From assembly GCA_024686055.1 (NCBI GenBank), contig JAIBDV010000102.1, positions 1 to 8,646 of the forward strand: a DNA stretch of 8,646 bases, in the 5' to 3' direction. Position 1 is the first letter of the stretch. Each line of letters starts with the position of its first letter. Source of the stretch: Neptuniibacter sp. (GTDB lineage Bacteria > Pseudomonadota > Gammaproteobacteria > Pseudomonadales > Balneatricaceae). The position numbers were made by a program, and so were the translations under genes. Below the pieces are notes generated by a model. It did no database searches and had not been told where the DNA came from. It saw nothing but the letters and a program-made list of their open reading frames with translations. Positions 6,541-8,646 of this stretch are shown here, in pieces.

Positions 6541-6639
6541 CGGAAAAAACAATCGAGTCTATGGAGTTGGCTGGGCTTTGGCAACTCTGCAAAGACGCAT
6601 TAGCTAAAACTTTAGTCGCGAATTTTAAATTTTTTACCA

Positions 6640-6655
6640 TTTGTAAAAATACAAA
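6640..6655. repeat. AT-rich palindrome in the argD-grxD intergenic region
   Basis: TTTGTA (6640-6645) and TACAAA (6650-6655) are perfect inverted arms around AAAA, within a long AT-rich block unlike the flanking coding DNA. The form is that of a dimeric regulator's operator. It does not match the enteric ARG box (TGAAT-N4-ATTCA) well. Confidence 0.4.
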
Positions 6656-6824
6656 CAGACCCGCAGGAAAAAGACAACCAGAAAAGCAGCCAGCCCACTG
6701 CAGTAACTGGGATTACCTAACCGAATCAATACGATAGCCTGCGCCTATAGCGACGATTAAGAAATCCTACTATACATTAACCCAGTAAAATGTTCGGATA
6801 TGTGGTATGTTTCACGCCGCAGCG

Positions 6825-6857
6825 GGTGCCGGACTACACTGGTAGTACACAGGCACC
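6825..6857. repeat. Nested inverted repeat upstream of grxD
   Basis: Outer arms GGTGCC (6825-6830) and GGCACC (6852-6857) enclose inner arms ACTAC (6833-6837) and GTAGT (6842-6846) with loop ACTG; every arm is a perfect match. It ends 33 nt before the grxD start, so it could fold in the mRNA leader or act as an operator. The weak -10 candidate TACACT overlaps the inner stem. Confidence 0.45.
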
Positions 6858-6890
6858 AGACAGGCTAATACAGAAAGCTAAGGTACGGTA

Positions 6891-7229
6891 ATGAGCGTAA
6901 TCGAAACGATTAAAGAGCAGATTGAGAAAAACCCGGTCCTGCTCTACATGAAAGGCACGCCTCGCTTCCCACAGTGTGGTTTTTCCTCCCGCACCGTTGA
7001 AGCACTGATGAACTGCGGCGAGCGCTTCGCCTTTGTTAACATTCTGGAAAACCCAGAGATTCGTGCTGAACTGCCTAAGTACGCTGACTGGCCAACATTC
7101 CCACAGCTGTGGGTGAATGGCGAGCTGGTAGGTGGTTGCGACATCATCTGCGAAATGGCCACCACCGGTGAGCTGGCAGAGCTGGTTAAACAGCACGCAA
7201 TCAGCCCGGACGACGAAGCGTCCGCATAA
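6891..7229 (+). CDS. grxD: Monothiol glutaredoxin, Grx4/GrxD type
   Basis: This 112-residue cytosolic glutaredoxin has the monothiol active site CGFS (Cys29) in YMKGTPRFPQCGFSSR. Class II Grx features follow: the NILENPEIR region (50-58), WPTFPQLWVNGELVGGCDI (67-85) with the cis-Pro TFP and the glutathione-binding GGCD, and a C-terminal ELAELVKQ helix. In this family a [2Fe-2S] cluster is bound between two monomers with glutathione, often with BolA-like partners, for iron-sulfur transfer and iron sensing; disulfide reductase activity is usually low. ATG 6891 has AAGG 7 nt upstream. The peroxiredoxin gene follows 87 nt downstream on the same strand, with a hairpin between them. The next gene on the other side, argD, diverges. 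Gln28 before the active Cys and the residues around it match standard GrxD, and I see nothing abnormal. Confidence 0.97.
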   Translation: MSVIETIKEQIEKNPVLLYMKGTPRFPQCGFSSRTVEALMNCGERFAFVNILENPEIRAELPKYADWPTFPQLWVNGELVGGCDIICEMATTGELAELVKQHAISPDDEASA

Positions 7230-7246
7230 TCTACACTGATTTCTGG

Positions 7247-7267
7247 CAGGAAGGTGCCACCTTCCTG
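7247..7267 (+). terminator. Hairpin between grxD and peroxiredoxin gene
   Basis: CAGGAAGGT (7247-7255) and ACCTTCCTG (7259-7267) form a perfect 9-bp stem with a 3-nt loop, starting 17 nt after the grxD stop. The following TGTTGTAT is only mildly U-rich. It probably stops part of the transcripts, or protects the 3' end of grxD mRNA while letting some polymerase reach the peroxiredoxin gene. Confidence 0.55.
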
Positions 7268-7316
7268 TGTTGTATCCACTAAGCGATTCACACCAACACA
7301 TGGAGATTTCATAATC

Positions 7317-7919
7317 ATGGGCGTACTCGTAGGTAAGCAAGCTCCTGACTTCACCGTTCCTGCTGTTAAGGGCGACGGTTCTATCGTTGATAACTTCAAC
7401 CTGAAAGAAGCCATCAATGGTAAATACGGTCTGGTATTCTTCTACCCACTGGACTTCACTTTCGTTTGCCCGTCTGAGCTGATCGCTCTGGATCACCGTA
7501 TGGACGCGTTCAACGAACGTGGCGTTGAAGTAATCGGTGTTTCCATCGACTCTCACTTCACCCATAACGCATGGCGCAACACGCCAGTTGAACAGGGCGG
7601 CATCGGCCAGGTTAAATACACCCTGGCAGCTGACATGACGCACGAAATCTGCAAAGCCTACGACGTTGAGTCTGAAGGCGGCGTTGCTTTCCGTGGCGCA
7701 TTCCTGATCGACAAGAACGGCAACGTTCGCTCCCAGATTGTTAACGACCTGCCACTGGGCCGTAACATGGACGAGCTGATCCGTCTGGTTGACGCTCTGC
7801 AGTTCCACGAAGAGCACGGCGAAGTTTGCCCTGCTGGCTGGAACAAAGGCGACAAAGGTATGGACGCATCGCCAAAAGGCGTTGCTGCATACCTGACTGA
7901 AGAAGCTGACAGCCTGTAA
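7317..7919 (+). CDS. Typical 2-Cys peroxiredoxin (Prx1/AhpC-TSA family)
   Basis: The enzyme reduces hydrogen peroxide and organic hydroperoxides through a thiol cycle in the cytosol. The 200-residue protein has the peroxidatic Cys51 in the PLDFTFVCP motif (Pro44, Thr48) and the conserved Arg126 in GVAFRGAFLI. The resolving Cys171 is in GEVCPAGWNKG, so an intersubunit disulfide is expected. It is longer than E. coli AhpC (187 aa) and carries the VCPAGW extension of the Prx1 subclass. The GGxG loop is GGIG (94-97), while the C-terminal YF motif reads YL (192-193), a partial form of the features that make some peroxiredoxins sensitive to overoxidation. The reductant is unknown; no ahpF lies nearby, so thioredoxin is the likely donor. 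ATG 7317 has GGAG about 11 nt upstream; the open frame upstream is not homologous. Codon choice looks like that of a highly expressed gene (many CGT, GTT, ATC, CTG, AAC). Confidence 0.96.
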   Translation: MGVLVGKQAPDFTVPAVKGDGSIVDNFNLKEAINGKYGLVFFYPLDFTFVCPSELIALDHRMDAFNERGVEVIGVSIDSHFTHNAWRNTPVEQGGIGQVKYTLAADMTHEICKAYDVESEGGVAFRGAFLIDKNGNVRSQIVNDLPLGRNMDELIRLVDALQFHEEHGEVCPAGWNKGDKGMDASPKGVAAYLTEEADSL

Positions 7920-7944
7920 TCAGATCCTGATTACCACAGCTTAG

Positions 7945-7969
7945 AGCCCTGCCTTGCGCAGGGCTTTTT
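7945..7969 (+). terminator. Rho-independent terminator of the peroxiredoxin gene
   Basis: AGCCCTGC (7945-7952) pairs perfectly with GCAGGGCT (7958-7965) across a 5-nt loop and runs into TTTTT (7965-7969). It lies 25 nt past the stop codon. The ybaK transcript enters from the other side but has no U-tract after this stem, so it may not stop here. Confidence 0.9.
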
Positions 7970-7997
7970 CGTTTCAGGCCTGAGCAAAATATCCTGA

Positions 7998-8474
7998 TCA
8001 CAACCGGCCAATCGACGCCATCACCGCACCAGTAACCTGGCACAGATCCGCCGCCGCCAGCTCGATCTCCAGACCACGCTTACCGGCACTCATAAAGATC
8101 GTCGCAAACTGCGCCGCACTGGCATCCAGCACCGTTGGCAGCCGCTTTTTCTGCCCCAGCGGGCTGATCCCGCCGACGACATAGCCTGTCGCACGTTCAG
8201 CATCTACCGGGTTCGCCATGGCAACCTTTTTAGCCTTCAGCGCTGCCGCCATCGCTTTGAGGTCAAGCTGACCCGCCACTGGCACGACGGCAACCGCCAG
8301 CTTGCGGTTATCGCCATTGATTTCAACTAGCAGAGTCTTAAACACCTGCGCTAAAGGCTGGCCCAGCGCTTCGGCGGCTTCCTCACCATAGGAAGCCGCC
8401 GCTGGATCATGGCTGTATTCATGCATTTGATACGGGACGCGGGCTTTTTTCACCGCATTAATTGCAGGGGTCAT
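7998..8474 (-). CDS. ybaK: Cys-tRNA(Pro) deacylase YbaK
   Basis: YbaK hydrolyses cysteine wrongly attached to tRNA(Pro) by prolyl-tRNA synthetase, as a trans-acting editing factor. The 158-residue length matches E. coli YbaK (159). Conserved blocks are MTPAINAVKK at the start, HDPAAASYGEE (22-32), VFKTLLVEINGD (44-55) with the essential Lys46, LAVAVVPVAGQLDLK (59-73), GYVVGGISPLGQKKRLPTVL (97-116) and GKRGLEIELAAADL near 131-144. The YVVGGISPLGQKKRLP block separates YbaK from the related ProX and EbsC-like proteins. The start is certain: AAGGAG lies 8 nt before ATG 8474. The gene follows an unrecognised gene by 25 nt on the same strand, so they may form an operon, and it converges with the peroxiredoxin gene. 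Confidence 0.97.
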   Translation of the reverse strand: MTPAINAVKKARVPYQMHEYSHDPAAASYGEEAAEALGQPLAQVFKTLLVEINGDNRKLAVAVVPVAGQLDLKAMAAALKAKKVAMANPVDAERATGYVVGGISPLGQKKRLPTVLDASAAQFATIFMSAGKRGLEIELAAADLCQVTGAVMASIGRL

Positions 8475-8499
8475 TGATCATTCTCCTTCTTGCTCACGG

Positions 8500-8646
8500 T
8501 CAGCTGACCGGCATGCTTCGCGACTGACGCAATGGCACCAGCAGCGCCTCGAGCCCATTAATCTGAATTTCAAGCATCAATGCCAGCAACTGCCCCAGCG
8601 TTCCTTCTGGAAACCCCTTATTCTGAAACCAGAGCAAATAGTCTTC
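8500..8646 (-). CDS. Unrecognised protein, C-terminal 48 residues only
   Basis: A minus-strand frame enters from the right edge and ends at TGA 8502-8500. The visible 48 residues begin EDYLLWFQNKGFPEGTLGQL, continue with a helical, Leu-rich stretch (LALMLEIQINGLEALLVPLR) and end SRSMPVS. I do not recognise the family. The composition looks like a real soluble helical protein, not a chance frame: it has normal GC-rich codons, a compact amphipathic pattern and a stop placed 25 nt before ybaK on the same strand. It probably heads a short operon with ybaK. The stop codon lies inside a 14-bp palindrome. The start and most of the gene are outside the window. Confidence 0.6.
   Translation of the reverse strand, partial: EDYLLWFQNKGFPEGTLGQLLALMLEIQINGLEALLVPLRQSRSMPVS

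Larger units (their letters stand above)
6501..6890. promoter_or_regulatory. Divergent control region between argD and grxD
   Basis: This 390-bp stretch has no credible gene. From the argD side it holds the argD ribosome site (GGGGA, 6512-6508), a terminator-like hairpin (6520-6540), a 6-bp inverted repeat GAGTTG/CAACTC (6564-6587), and a strongly AT-rich block (about 6601-6655) containing the palindrome TTTGTA-N4-TACAAA (6640-6655). From the grxD side it holds a nested inverted repeat (6825-6857) and the grxD ribosome site (AAGG, 6880-6883). I saw no promoter with two good boxes for either gene. A weak plus-strand pair TTCACG-18-TACACT (6811-6840) is possible for grxD. Confidence 0.6.

Noticed and set aside
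6501..6584. A 28-residue N-terminal extension of argD
   Set aside because: It would need a TTG start without a ribosome site and would translate the terminator-like hairpin. The ATG at 6500 has GGGGA at the right distance and gives the normal family length.
6559..6600. A 13-codon minus-strand frame (two Arg codons) as an arginine leader peptide
   Set aside because: There is no Shine-Dalgarno sequence upstream and only two scattered Arg codons. It is too weak to annotate, so it is mentioned only as part of the attenuation idea.
6610..6635. An enteric-type ARG box before argD
   Set aside because: GAAT-TTTA-AATT keeps only one half of the TGAAT-N4-ATTCA consensus and lies in an AT-rich block where such half-matches arise by chance.
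6834..7817. A 327-residue open frame on the minus strand opposite grxD and the peroxiredoxin gene
   Set aside because: It is antisense to two unmistakable genes with CGFS and FVCP active sites. Its composition is unnatural, with no family resemblance. Long antisense frames are expected opposite genes with strong codon bias.

Overview
The window looks like ordinary chromosomal, mostly housekeeping DNA of a gammaproteobacterium. The best guess is a marine Oceanospirillales or Pseudomonas-like lineage. This rests on a MetR very close to the enterobacterial protein, a YbaK and YqcC of gammaproteobacterial type, a CGFS glutaredoxin beside a Prx1-type peroxiredoxin, a short class II DAHP synthase and an argD-argF pair. 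The genus is an inference; no 16S or other marker gene is present. I saw no tRNA, rRNA, CRISPR array, insertion sequence, phage gene or obvious transferred island.

Layout, left to right. (1) 1-842, minus: a GcvA-like LysR regulator with a TTG start, missing about its last 20 residues at the window edge. (2) 880-912: a 15-bp hairpin terminator closing the next unit. (3) 936-2628, minus: a two-gene unit of class II DAHP synthase followed after 4 nt by a YqcC/DUF446 protein. (4) 2629-2877: a 249-bp divergent intergenic region with a candidate minus-strand promoter and a 7-bp inverted repeat. (5) 2878-3273, plus: a stand-alone gamma-carboxymuconolactone decarboxylase-like gene, convergent with (6) metR, 3349-4260, minus. 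(7) 4377-6500, minus: argD-argF, two arginine biosynthesis genes 18 nt apart, with a stem-loop behind argF and a terminator-like hairpin in the argD leader. (8) 6501-6890: a 390-bp divergent control region. (9) 6891-7919, plus: a monothiol glutaredoxin and a typical 2-Cys peroxiredoxin, closed by a clear intrinsic terminator. (10) 7998-8474, minus: ybaK. (11) 8500-8646, minus: the C-terminal end of an unrecognised gene that reads into ybaK.

The functional themes are the entry to aromatic amino acid synthesis, the last shared steps to citrulline (ArgD, ArgF), control of methionine synthesis (MetR), redox and iron-sulfur maintenance (GrxD, peroxiredoxin) and translation quality control (YbaK). 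Nothing here amounts to a new biological system. The points most worth a second look are regulatory: the hairpin plus U-tract about 20 nt upstream of argD, the large inverted repeat between argF and metR, the nested inverted repeat in front of grxD, and the conserved-looking pairing of yqcC with DAHP synthase.
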